A stretch of DNA of 64,000 nucleotides from Manis javanica (Eukaryota; Chordata; Mammalia; Pholidota; Manidae): the NCBI RefSeq assembly GCF_040802235.1, contig NC_133158.1, forward strand, positions 19,719,001 through 19,783,000. The letters are read 5' to 3'. A model generated the notes under the pieces. It ran no database searches. It had not been told where the DNA came from and saw only the letters and a program-made list of their open reading frames with translations. The translations under genes were made by a program, and so were the position numbers. Each line of letters starts with the position of its first letter. Within the stretch, counting starts at the first letter, position 1. Below, one piece after another: positions 11,985-23,251 of the stretch.

Positions 11985-12620
11985 CACCTTCTCCGCATAC
12001 ACCCTGCTCCGCACCATCTCCTCTCCCCACAGTGGCCAGAAGGATCGTTACAACACCTACATCACATCATGGCGCCCCTGGTCAAACCCCTGGTGGTTCC
12101 AGTGGCCTCCAGAGCTCCTCGTGAGCTGCTCTCCCCCCATGTGCTGCCCAACCTTACCACTTACCCCACCTCATTCCACGCCGGCAGACAGGCTCCCTGC
12201 GTTTCCGTGAATATATCAAATGTGCCCACCTTCACCATGGCAGTAGCTGTTTCCATCTTCTAGAACATTCTTCCCATAGATAACTTCATGGCTGTGTTTT
12301 CACTTCATTTGGAACTTTGCGCAAATGTCACCTTCTCAGAGAGGCTCCCCATCATCCCCTTTGTAAAGTGGAAACCCCTTGCTCCACAGTCACTTTCTGT
12401 CCTGCTGCTATTATTTTTCTTCTAAGCATTTGGTTGTATCCAGGTGTGTTATATTTTTTTGCTTGATTATTAAGGTTTTTTTTTACATTTTTTATCCTGT
12501 TTTCATCCATTTAAAATGAAAACTCCTCTAGTGGAAGGACTTGCTTAGGTCTGGTAAGAAGAGTATCTGTGTGTCTGGGACTCTGCAGTAATATTTATTG
12601 ACTGAATGGCTGAATAAAAT
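11985..12620 (+). repeat. L2 LINE 3' region (plus)
   Basis: caaatgtcaccttctcagag, then aggctccccatcatcccc and the 3' end tagtggaaggacttgcttag, then ttattgactgaatgg, match L2. Confidence 0.75.
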
Positions 12621-12624
12621 CTAC

Positions 12625-12955
12625 TCAACAGATTTTAACTGAGGACCTGCTATTTACCAGGCACTACGTTAGGCTCTAGAATATACAGACTGAACAAGAC
12701 TGGACATGGTCCCCACCATCTGGGATTTTGTGGTCCATTAAGAGAGATGCGCAGACAAGTACATACTTTCCCAAATGTGAAGACTATTATGATAAAAGAC
12801 CTAGAGAAGGCTCTGGGGAGATATTGCACAGGGTCTGATCTAATCTAGGGCCTTCCAGAGGAAGGGATATTTTGCTCATATATAGAAAGATCAGCATGAC
12901 TTAGCAGGATCAAGGGGTACTTTGGGGAGGGGAAGAGTATTTCAGGCTGAACTGG
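12625..12955 (-). repeat. L2 LINE 3' region (minus)
   Basis: caacagattttaactgagga, gctatttaccaggcactacg and tctagaatatacagactgaa match the reverse complement of the L2 3' end. It faces the plus-strand L2 just before it, 3' end to 3' end. Confidence 0.7.
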
Positions 12956-13699
12956 AAACCTGACCAGTCACCGGAGGCTTTTCTGATGGACTGGGGTTTC
13001 AGATTCCCTGGGAGATCTTTACAAATGATAGTGGATGTACCATGGAGGTCCCAGCCTCTCTGCACAGGCATTTGGGGACAATAATTTGGTTGAAAGAAGG
13101 ATTGTTTTGAAGCAGTGTTTACACAAGCATAAGTTTGTACTTAGATCTTGTTTTCAGAGGGGGTTTAAGGGTCTGAGGAGGATTGATTGAGAGGCAAAGT
13201 CACTCTTGGCTAGCTATTAGTGCCACGACCTTAGATGTTTCTCAGAGAGGCTGTCTGGCAGATACGACCATGTGTGCAATGTCCTAGAGTAGGTCAAATA
13301 AGGCACGGTGGCTTCCAAGTTGTCCTCTCTGTTGGCTTATTTACTTTGAGGGAAGCCCGCCACCCTGTCATGAGGGCACTCAAGCAGCCTGTGGAGAGGC
13401 CCCGGAGGGGAGGACCTGAGGTCTCCCGCTAATATTCAGCCCATGGGAGCCAAGCATCTTGCCAAGGATCCTCCAGTCCCGGCCCAGCCTTTACATGACT
13501 GTAGACATCTTGAATGAAACTACCTGACCCACAGAAAATGCAAGGCAATAAATGTTTGCTTTTAAGCCACTAAATTTTAGGGTAATTTGATACATAGAAA
13601 AAGATAACTGATCCAGAATTTCATCCCTCTTGTTGCTGTCTTTCTCCTTCAGTAACCAACAGTTTTCTCAGCTGTATCCCATTTTCCAAACATGTTACC
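12956..13699. other. intergenic sequence, no clear element
   Basis: A weak MER5-like stretch may lie at 12990-13070. Nothing else was recognised. Confidence 0.35.
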
Positions 13700-13781
13700 T
13701 TCTACCTTCTCCATCGCTGTGTGAAGGATCATTATTTACTTTCTAACTTCTCCATCTCTGTGTTACAGGATCATCACTGAC
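13700..13781 (+). repeat. imperfect tandem duplication, 41-bp unit
   Basis: Unit 13700-13740 (ttctaccttctccatcgctg...) is followed directly by 13741-13781 (ttctaacttctccatctctg...), roughly 80% identical. Confidence 0.8.
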
Positions 13782-13884
13782 CCCATTGAATAGATAAAGA
13801 AATTGAGAAAAGACTTCTTAACAGTTTTAGAAAAAGCCCATCGTGAAAATGAAATTGGTTCCATTGGTGCCTTCTTACCTCTCC

Positions 13885-14085
13885 AAGGTTTTACCATTGG
13901 TTGAGCACTTACTACGTCTCATTGTCAGCTGGTGAATATATTACCTAATATAACCATTTCATCCTCCCCTGGAAATTGGTACTTTTATTTCCCCTTATTT
14001 TCAGATGAGGACAGTGAGGCTAAGCAAGGTTACCAAGACCCACAGCTCATCGGTGGTGAAGCTATTCTCTCTCTAACTACATTTT
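13885..14085 (-). repeat. MIR SINE relic (minus)
   Basis: ggttgagcacttactacgtc, then cagatgaggacagtgaggct and acccacagctcatcgg, match the reverse complement of MIR. Confidence 0.75.
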
Positions 14086-14164
14086 TAACTCTACTTTGAG
14101 GAGTGGTCTGGAGTCTGGGATAGAGGCAGGAATGGGTGAGGTCAGAGCGGTAATGATGTAATGC

Positions 14165-14300
14165 AGCTTCTCCAACTTTAATGTGCATGCAAGTCGCCCT
14201 TGGAGTTTGGTAAAAGTAGCTGCTGACTCAGCTGGAGCCTGGGAATCTGCATTTCTAACAAGCATCTGGGCCATGCTCCTAACCACACTATGGTTAGCAT
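14165..14300. repeat. hAT-Charlie relic, MER5-type
   Basis: ctccaactttaatgtgcatg and tgggaatctgcatttctaac, then aagcatctgggccatgct, match the order of MER5 elements. Confidence 0.65.
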
Positions 14301-16444
14301 GGCTGTAGAAGACTTGAGATGTGAGATAAAATTACCAAGGGGACCCTCTGGCCCCAACCTCCTGATTAGTTAGAAGCTTTGGAGACAGAAGTGCTGTCAG
14401 TGCTGTCAAAGGACTGGCTCTCTGGCATTTCGCCTCATTTTGGAAGCAGTTGACTAACTGATTTGGTTTACTCATCAGGGGAAAATGCAAACAGAAAGGA
14501 GAAGGCACACAACCACACTGTGTTCCAGGCTGCCAGCCCTCTGGACCCTGGGCTTTCCCTGATACTACACGAAGGATTTATATATGGAATAAATATTCTT
14601 AAATCTTTATAAGGTGCCTAAAATATTTATGGTTGTTTTAGTTTGGTTTGCATGCCATATTGCGCTCTTACATTAAGCAGTTTTTACACCATCAAGCTTT
14701 CCCATTAATCATTTCAGCCTGTTCCCAGCCATCTTAACCGAGAGGAGATCTATTACATTCAGCAGCTAGAGCCAAATGATCTAATTTCTCCTTTGGCTGT
14801 TGCATCGAATGGTTCATAAACCTATGGCTATTATTGTGTTAGGAAGACACATTGTGGTCCTCGAGTGTCATGTTGACGTGTTAACATTTCTTTTTCATAA
14901 GAGAAACCATGATTAAAATGGAATATTCTTTCACAGGAGGGCATTTTATAACAATTTTGGCCTGATGAAATTAAAAAGGGGCACCATCCAGTCTCCAGCA
15001 AATGCTGAACTGGTTGGATCAGCGTTGCTGAAAGATCAAAACAATCTCACTCCTCCCTTCTTAATACATGGAGCTATTTCAATGGAGCTTTAAAGAGGAG
15101 AGCTATTTGCTGAGCGAGAATAATTATTGTCCTGGGAAGACAAAAAGTGGTGGTGGTATTTTTTAGGAAACTTGGGGGCTTGGGAGGGGAGCCTGAAAAA
15201 TAATTTTCTGGGTATCTCAGGGTCTAGTCTACTTTTATGAAATTGATGTTGTAAACAGGCAAGAACTTAAGATGACAGATACCAAGCTGAGTTAATGTGA
15301 ATGGATAAAGAGCAAAATTGCCTCAAATAAATATGGGTCCCATTTATTTCTTTGGATTTTTTGCATGTGTGTGCTTTCTTTTTGACTGAAGGTGGAATGG
15401 ACATCATCATCTCTGCATCTAAGCCACATTTAGATCAGGTTCAATAACCACCCCACAGGACTGAACCATCGGGCTACCTCCTTAAATCGTGGGATCGTTT
15501 GGCTGTCAGGAGAAAGCAAAGCCTGTGATCTATTTAAGTTACAAAATCCCTTTAAGTTTTAAAACCTTACCTTTGATGAGATACACATCCAAAGTTCTGG
15601 GAAGGAAATATGTTATTCCATGCTACACTAATAAGAGAATTTGTAGATAAAATCTAAGCGAGTTCAGAGGTCCTTTTTTGTAAACAATTGCTTTCATTCG
15701 CTAAGTCATTACTAGAAGAAGGCAGACTGTACACCACTCCCTGGGCCTTATTCCTGGGCAAACCATACATCTCGTCAGCAGTTTTCCTAAGGCTCCCTCC
15801 TTGCCTTCAGCTGTCACTGTATTATTATGGACCGATATGAACCACCCTTGTCGCTATCTGCCACGTTAACCTGATTAATTTGCCATAGTATCCAAAGCTC
15901 CACATGGCAGTCAGGGAGGGAAATTCACATGTGATCAAAATCAGGCCAAATCATGTCCAGTGAGCTGAGCACGAGCCCTGGAGATTCTCACACACCCATC
16001 CATTGTCATGGCCGTGTTTGTGAATGTGAGATGTAAGATTCAGTGTTTTTCTAGTTATGTCATGACTCTTACTTTTATAGTAATTCTTGCTGGAGTAGTG
16101 AGTTCTTGAGGAGAATGGACGAGGGGCTAGAATTCAACATTGTTGACCAGGATTCAAAACCTTACCTAATTTTTGTTTGTAGGTTGACAGCCCCAAACGG
16201 TCCATTAAAAATACATGAATGCAGATGGCTGTATGCAAGGAAGTCACAGCTGTTCAACCCGGCATGATGCACATGCACATGTTCTCAGCCAAGGTATCTA
16301 AGGCTTTAAGGAAAAAGGCACAATAGGCGGTGTCCTTGTTTTGATAGTCACCCCTGTCTCTGCCCTTCCTGGCTCCCCTCCCCCACGCCCAGCATCATGA
16401 GGCATGGAACACTATCAGGCTCCCTGTGTCCCATGGGACCGTGA
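14301..16444. other. unique AT-rich sequence, candidate conserved non-coding elements
   Basis: Over 2 kb without a recognised repeat. The part at about 14560-15160 holds many TAAT-type and AAATATTTA-type words (for example ttcccattaatcatttcagc). This is the look of a developmental enhancer, but it is only a guess without alignment. Confidence 0.35.
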
Positions 16445-16523
16445 TTATTTCATGATAACGCTCCCTGGAGTGGCCTTATTGGTATTATAAAAAGTGTTTA
16501 TTGTGGAGAAAGCCTATATTTTT
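16445..16523 (+). repeat. 79-bp segment, source of the inverted copy at 17829-17910
   Basis: The reverse complement of this segment recurs at 17829-17910 with one substitution and a small 3-bp difference (cg versus tgctg). No flanking repeat is seen here, so it is probably the original. Confidence 0.85.
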
Positions 16524-17344
16524 GGTGCTGGCAGTAAAGGCTTTCGAGAGGCAGGAACAGCTGTGGTACGATTGGAGCAGTTTAATCTCATTCTTTAGAC
16601 ATCTCATTAGCCAATCAAAGTAATCCTAAAATAAGAAGGACATTTGTAGAGAGAAGCAGGGCACATTCAGAATGAGGCCATTCCTCGTTTCCTGCTGCAA
16701 ACGGCAGTAAAGTTCCTCCCGAGTTCTGCTAACTCCCATTGCAGCAGAAAATGATTCATGGCAAAGCCTCCTGGCACACATCAAATTCAGGGATCTGATC
16801 AGCTCTCCCAGTATTTTGCAAGCTATGAGATAACGATTGTTTTATCTTCTGAGACAAGATTAGGAGCTAAACATTGGAGGCAGCCAGAAATCAAGCGCAG
16901 AGCATCACATTTACAACATGACAGCTGGGGGGTTGGGGACAGTGGTAATTCATTCACATGCTTTCTGGGGAGAACTGACCCCATCACACTTGTGCAGTCA
17001 GCACCCTCAGAATCACATTTGCGTGCAGCCCTTGTGTCAGTTGCAGAAGGACTTCAGCCACACATCTCTAGTAGAACAGACACCAAATCGGGTCTTGCTA
17101 TTGCACGGAGAGCAGATACTGCCAGACACACCAAAACAGGCACATTATGTGCATGGATCAGTAAGGAGGGGTGAGCTTGGGGCCTCTAGGTTTGAGAGAG
17201 GTGGTAGAAGTGGTTGGTTCTATCAAGCATAGACAGTGCTAAGAAACCCCAGTTAGATCCATTTGTCTAAAATACAGCCTTATTCCCTTGCCTCTGGCAA
17301 GAAGCTCATTGTATGCATCAATAGAGAAGGAAACAGAATTTTAT

Positions 17345-17460
17345 CAGGTTCTGCTTATGAGCATCTATTATGTGCATGGTGCTGGGTGCAAGAGGGTGAA
17401 ACTCATGAGTGAGTGAGGTCTGGCTTGCGTCAAGGAGCAAGGAGCTCATGGCCTGGGCCA
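17345..17460 (-). repeat. L2 LINE fragment (minus)
   Basis: gcatctattatgtgcatggt, gctgggtgcaagagg and gagctcatggcctgggcc fit the reversed L2 3' end. Confidence 0.55.
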
Positions 17461-17813
17461 CTGAGGGATGGTTCTTAATCTACTATGTTCCGTGGACCCC
17501 TTTAGTGATCTGGTAAAACTTTGAGTTGTCTTCTCAGAACACTGTTTAAAATTCATTAAATAAATGTCATAAGATCGCAAGGTTTCCCGATGATACTTTT
17601 GTCAAAATGTTAGAAAAACAAATCTGCGATTTAATAGTAAATGTTCTTTATTACTTTATTAAATGACCAGAGGTAATAGTGGGTCTAATAACCAATTTCA
17701 AATCAGGAACTTGTATAAAGAATATTTTGATATGTCTAGAGTAACTATGGTGTGATGTGAAAGTATTTGCAGTTTCTGTGAATGGCAAAGTCACGGGCAC
17801 TTGCTACCTGTAA

Positions 17814-17919
17814 AACTGGAGAATACGTAAAAATATAGGCTTTCTCCACAATAAACACTTTTTATAATACCAATAAAGCCACTCCAGGGAGTGCTGTTAT
17901 CATGAAATAACTGGAGAAT
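17814..17919 (-). repeat. inserted inverted copy flanked by an 11-bp target duplication
   Basis: The perfect direct repeat aactggagaat is at 17814-17824 and 17909-17919. Between them is the near-identical reverse complement of 16445-16523 (copy at 17829-17910). There is no poly(A) tail or known repeat inside. Confidence 0.85.
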
Positions 17920-18402
17920 CAGTTAGATGTCAGCACAGGTTTTACTCCAAGCTACACTCAGGGACCCTTGAATTCTCTCCTTAGAATCCATGTTAAAGCT
18001 GAGATCAAGGGGGAAAGTCAAAACTTCCTCTACTGCAGTCCAAAGTGAGTGTGACTTGGGTGATGGGAACGGGTGAGGGAAGATTGCCTTTCTGAGGGAG
18101 CTGGGAAACTCTTTTGGGGGGAGGTGACATTTGGAAGGATAGAGCTCCCCAGAAAAGGAAGTGGGGAGGAGATTAAAGAAGAAGTGTGGTAGGTCTGGGA
18201 TTCTCCTCCAACAAAAGTCTCTCCTTTTTCAATCTTGTAGCTTCTCCCTACTGGGTGAGCTGACACAATGACCCTCCTAGGGCAGTAAATAAAAATACTT
18301 TTAAAGCTTAAATCAGCCTGCAAGGTACAGAGCCCAGGTGCTGCGCCTTCCTTATCCCATACCCAGGACAGACATAACTAATCAATCAGAGTTCTTCATG
18401 TA

Positions 18403-18805
18403 TATACTGTTGTGCCCAAAGTCACGAATCCCAGAAGACCACCAAGGAGCCAACACTGAAGCAAAAGCTAAGAGCCTTTATTTGAGCTAGCTCGAGCTCA
18501 ATCTCTCATCTACACCAACGCAGTGGCAAGATGCCAGAGAAAGAGAGCACTTTTTCCCCAGAACAAAGGTTTTATGGGTTTCCAGGGCAGTTTGGGGGGG
18601 TGATGGCCGTGACCCTGGCTGATTGGCTGGGCCTGGGAGTAGTTGGGGGGTGATGAGTCGTGGCTTTGGTCAGTTGGCAGGGTCCAGGGGTGGTGGGTGT
18701 TCTTGCTGACTGGAGAGGAGAGAGGGACTAAGCTCCGATTGGGTGAAATAGGATCCAGGTCCCCATTGGCTGAAATAGAATCTGGGAGCTTGCCCTTTCA
18801 TATAC
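18403..18805 (-). mobile_element. solo ERV LTR (minus) with perfect 5-bp target duplication
   Basis: The LTR is 18408-18800 (393 bp), TG at one end and CA at the other, flanked by tatac at 18403-18407 and 18801-18805. A minus-strand AATAAA at 18477-18482 marks the R region. It carries no coding sequence. The promoter-bearing U3 would be at the high-coordinate side, which has repeated gattggctg / cattggctg words. Confidence 0.8.
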
Positions 18806-20385
18806 TGTCCAACAGACCTGCTTAAGATGACTTTGAAATAGCGACCACCAATTTGCAGGTATTCTGAGATCAAACATACATGGCCATTTCAGCCCTAAGT
18901 GCCCCCAGAAATGTTGTTTAGGAGACAGTTTTTAAGGTCATAAACTCAATACTCAGCTCCAGCTATGCTGTGTTCATGAACAATCAAGCTTGCGTAGCCT
19001 CACCGTTTCATGATACTTTTGTACAGTAAAAAGAATGCAGATTGCTCTGAGCAAGGCTACTAAGTATGGTTGTTCAGGTTGTGAACTGACCAAGTATATT
19101 AGGTTAGAGGGCAGATGAGGCTGAAATCCAGCCTGAACTCCTGGTACAGAGCTAAGTTTACCTGAAGGGGCATTTTTATGCCTTGAAATTTTCTCCAGAG
19201 CATGTTGTGTACCAGTAGAAATTTTAGGTCTTGGTCTAAAATATTCTTTAATCCTCTGAAAAGTATGTATTTTTCAAATTCCATCCTCCTCCTTTGCCTG
19301 GGCCAAGTACAGACCTCCTTCCTTGGTCATTAATGAACTTGGGAGCTCACAGGCTATAGGAGGAGGCCACTTAAACTACTTCCTTATAAACTTCCCTTCT
19401 CCTCCTAGTAACAGAAGATCCCTATATCTTATAATCATGTTCCCTAAAACTTGAGTCATTTGTATTCCATGGTGTTTTTTTCTCATATCCACTTGCCATA
19501 TCTGCTATTATTTACTTAACATTTTAAAAATAAATAATTTTAAACTTAAATTAGCATACACAACAAAAAAATTCCAATTCAAATCTGTAACTGGAAGAAA
19601 TCAATTGCCATAAATAGGAGGTAATTGTGAGAATAAGCACCTGCTATGAAAATCAAATATTGACATTCAGTTCCAGTTAAATACCATTATCTGAAGGCTC
19701 TGAGCTCAAGGCCCACCTCTGTTAGTTAGAAGAAGAAATGATAAATATCACAGAAGTTTAAGGACCCAGTTCTACCAATCTGAGGCTTCCTCTTCAGAAG
19801 AACAGAAAGAAAATTGAGGAGGGAATAGCGTTCTCTCTGGTTTTTAATTTAATATTATTTGATGCCCCCTCTACAGGGACCATGTTCCACACAGTGGGAA
19901 AGAGTGCCTTAATGCAACCTACTTCATCCTATAAAGGTATCTATTTCCATGGGATATAAGAATAATCTCACTTCACAAACTGTGGGGAAATGGTTTATGC
20001 TGGCCAACTCATTCCCAGCTGAATGTGGATTAAGACACTTTCCAGATTTTGTCGCCTTGATCCAATTGTTATTTCCAGAGCCTGATTTGAGTGGGTCTTG
20101 AAGAGGCAGCTGGTGTGATTGGGGGTAGGGACATTCATTAGCAAGGTGGTCCTTCACCCTCTTCTAATCCCCATGGGATCAAGTGAGCTCAGCCTCAACA
20201 GTGGCCCCATAGATACAGTAAGTCAGCTGCCAGGTCCCCGGGGAGCCAGGTGTTTGCCGAGGAAACAGCATGGCTACACTGTTGGTTATTTATGGGGCAG
20301 TTCCCATGACTTTGTCACCACAATCTCCTGGGCTACTTTCCCACTGCCTTCTTGTGCTGAAACCCGGGATCCTGTTGGCTACAGC
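18806..20385. other. intergenic sequence, no recognised element
   Basis: Mostly unique and AT-rich. No gene is supported. Confidence 0.4.
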
Positions 20386-20622
20386 AGCATTTCTTAATGT
20401 CAGTACAACTGACCTTTTAGGCAGGATTTTCCCTCCTCATAACAGGTGGGAGAGCTTTCCTGTGCATGGTAGGATGTTTAGCAAATTCTTTGGTTTCCAC
20501 CCATTAGATGTCAGTGGCATTACTCCCCTCTCCATCCCATGTCACACAAAAAATGTCTCTAGACATTGCCAAATAGTCCCCAGGAGTCAAAAATCCTCCC
20601 ACCCACCTCTGTTGAAAATCAC
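20386..20622 (+). repeat. hAT-Charlie relic, MER20-type (second copy)
   Basis: catggtaggatgtttagcaa, ccattagatgtcagtggcat and tctagacattgccaaatagt, then ccccaggag, follow the same order as the copy at 2110-2320. Confidence 0.65.
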
Positions 20623-20949
20623 AAGCCTGGAGGCATGCAATTTCTTGGTATGCTTTGGGAGTTAAAGAAAACCAAGAGATTCAGTACTTCCTTCTCTCTT
20701 TCCCCTTCCTGCCTCTCCCCACCCCCAGCACTAGCTGGTTACTAGATGGGCACTGCTGGTGAGTGGATAGTGGCTGGTGAGGTGATGTGATGTTGTCTTA
20801 TCCCTGAAATTCCAGTGCCGGCACAGGACACAGCCCTTTGCTGATCCTAGCAATCTGCTTGTGGGACTAATGTGTCTGAGAAGTTGCAGGAGCCATTTTT
20901 AGTACTCAGGACAGAGTAGTATATACAGACCCAACACTATGCTAGCTCT

Positions 20950-23251
20950 GAGACTCATTTTAGCTTTAAGAACAAACATTGGCTTAGAGTGAAGGGATGA
21001 AAAAAGGTATCTAAGAAAATGATAATCAAAGAAAACAGGGGTAGTTATTCTTACATCAGACAAAATAGACTTTAATGGTCTAAACTTGTCACAGGTGACA
21101 AAGACTTCATTATATAATGATAAAGGGGTCAATTCATCAAGAAGGTATAATGACAGTAAATATTTTTGTACCCAACATAGGAACACCTAAATATATAAAG
21201 CAAATACTAACAGAAATAGAAGGAGAAACAAACAGTAATAAATAATAGTTAGGGACTTCAATACCCTGCTCTCAACAATAGATAGATCATCCAGAGAGAG
21301 AATAAGAAAACAGCAAATATACACAATACTATAGACCAAATGGATCTAACAGATATATACAGAATATTTCATCTAACATCAGCAGAATATACTTTCTTCT
21401 CAACTAAGTGCACATGGAACATTTTCTTAAATAGGTCATATGTTAGGCTGCAGAAGAAGTCTCAAGATTTCAAGAAGAGAGAAATTATGCAAGTGTCTTT
21501 TCTGAACACAGTGGTATAAAACTAGAAATCAATAGCAGGAGGAAAGTTGGAAAACTCACAAATATGTGGAAATTAAACAACACACGCCTGAATAACCAAT
21601 GAATCAAAGAAGAAATCAAAAGGGAAATTTAAAAAATCTTGACATAAATGAAAATGGAAACCCAAATGCCAAAGCTTATGGGATGCAGCAAAAGCAGTTC
21701 TAAGAGGAAAGTTTAGCTATGAACACAGAAATCAAGAAAAAAAGAAAGATCTGAAATAAAACCTAATTTTGTTTATTAAGGTACTAGATAAAGGACAACT
21801 AACTAAGCCCAAAATTAGAGGAAGAAAGGAAGTAATAAAGATTAGAGCAGAAATAATGAAATAGAGAACAGGAAAACAACAGAAAAGATTAACAAAAATG
21901 AGAGTTGATTCTTTGAAAAGATAAAGTTGAAAAACTTTTATTATACTTACCAAGAAAAAAGAGAGTACTCAAAGAAGCAAAATAATAAATGCAAGAGGAG
22001 ACATTACAGCAGAACCACCCACAGAAATACTAAGACCCATAAGAGACAACTATGAATAATTACGTGCCAAAGAATAGAACACCTAGAAGAAATGACTAAA
22101 TTCCTAGAAATATACAACTTACTAAGAATGAAAAATGAAGAATTAGAAAATCTGAGGCCAATAATGAATAAGGAGATTGAATCAGTAATCAAAAATCTCC
22201 CAACAAAGAAGAGTCAAGGACTGATGGTTTCACTGGTGAATTCTACCAAGTGTTTAAAGTAGAATAAATGCCAGTCTTCCTCAAACTCTTCCAAAAAATT
22301 GAAGAAGTGGGAACACTCCCAAAATTATTTTATGAGGCTACCATTACCCTGATTCCAAAGTCAGAAAAGGGTACTACGAGAAAAGAAAACTATAAGCCAA
22401 CACCCCTGATGAACATAGATAAAAAAATTGTTTTCAACAAAACGCTAGCAAAACAAATTCAACAGGGAATTCAAAGGATTATTCCCCATGATTGAGTGGG
22501 ATTCATCCCTGGGAATGCAAGGATTCAACATATGCAAATCAATAAATATGATACATCATATTAATAGGATGAAAGATAGAAATCATACCATCTCAATAAA
22601 TGCAGGAAAAGCATTTGACAAAATTCAACATCCTTCCATGGTGAACACTCTTAATGAATTGGGTATAGAAAGAATGTACGTCAACATGGTAAAGGCTGTA
22701 AATGACAAGCCCACAACTAAAACCATACTCAGTGGTGAAAGGTTGAAAGCTTTTCTTCTAAGATAAGGAACAATACTGGAAATCCTAGCCAGAGCAATCA
22801 TGTAAGAAAAAATAAAAGGAATCTAGATTGGAAAGGAAGAGGTAAAATTGTCTCTGCAAATGACATGATCTTATACACAGAAAACCCTGAAGACTCCACA
22901 AAAAACTGTTTTATCTAATCAATGAATTCAGTAAAGTTACAGGATAGAAAATCACCATATAAAAATCAATTTCATTTCTACACACTAACAACAAACTATC
23001 TGAAAAAGAAGTAAAACAATCTCATCATAAGAACATCAGAAACAATATAATACTTAGGGATAAATATAACCAAGGATGTGAAAGATCTATGTGCTGCAAG
23101 CTAGGAGATACAGATGGAACAAACTGAAGAAGACACAAATAAGTGGAAAAATATCCCATGGTCAAGGATCAGGAGAATATTAAAATGTACATACTATCCA
23201 AAGCCTTTCATAGATTAGATGTAGTCCCTATGAGAATTTCAGTGGCATTTT
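20950..23251 (+). mobile_element. old LINE-1 (plus), ORF2 endonuclease to reverse transcriptase, interrupted
   Basis: Decayed L1 ORF2 sequence in order. It has endonuclease-domain remnants from about 20955, then reverse-transcriptase text such as FDKIQHPSMVNTLNELGIER at about 22615-22675. Frameshifts and stops are frequent. In the catalytic reverse-transcriptase motif region (about 22850) there is a small deletion that breaks the frame. The element is cut at 23251 by a minus-strand L1 and resumes at 24924. Confidence 0.9.

Larger units (their letters stand above)
16524..18402. other. unique sequence around the inverted copy
   Basis: Apart from the L2 piece and the inverted copy, no gene or repeat was recognised. 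Overlapping open frames at 16758-17232 have no family match. Confidence 0.35.
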
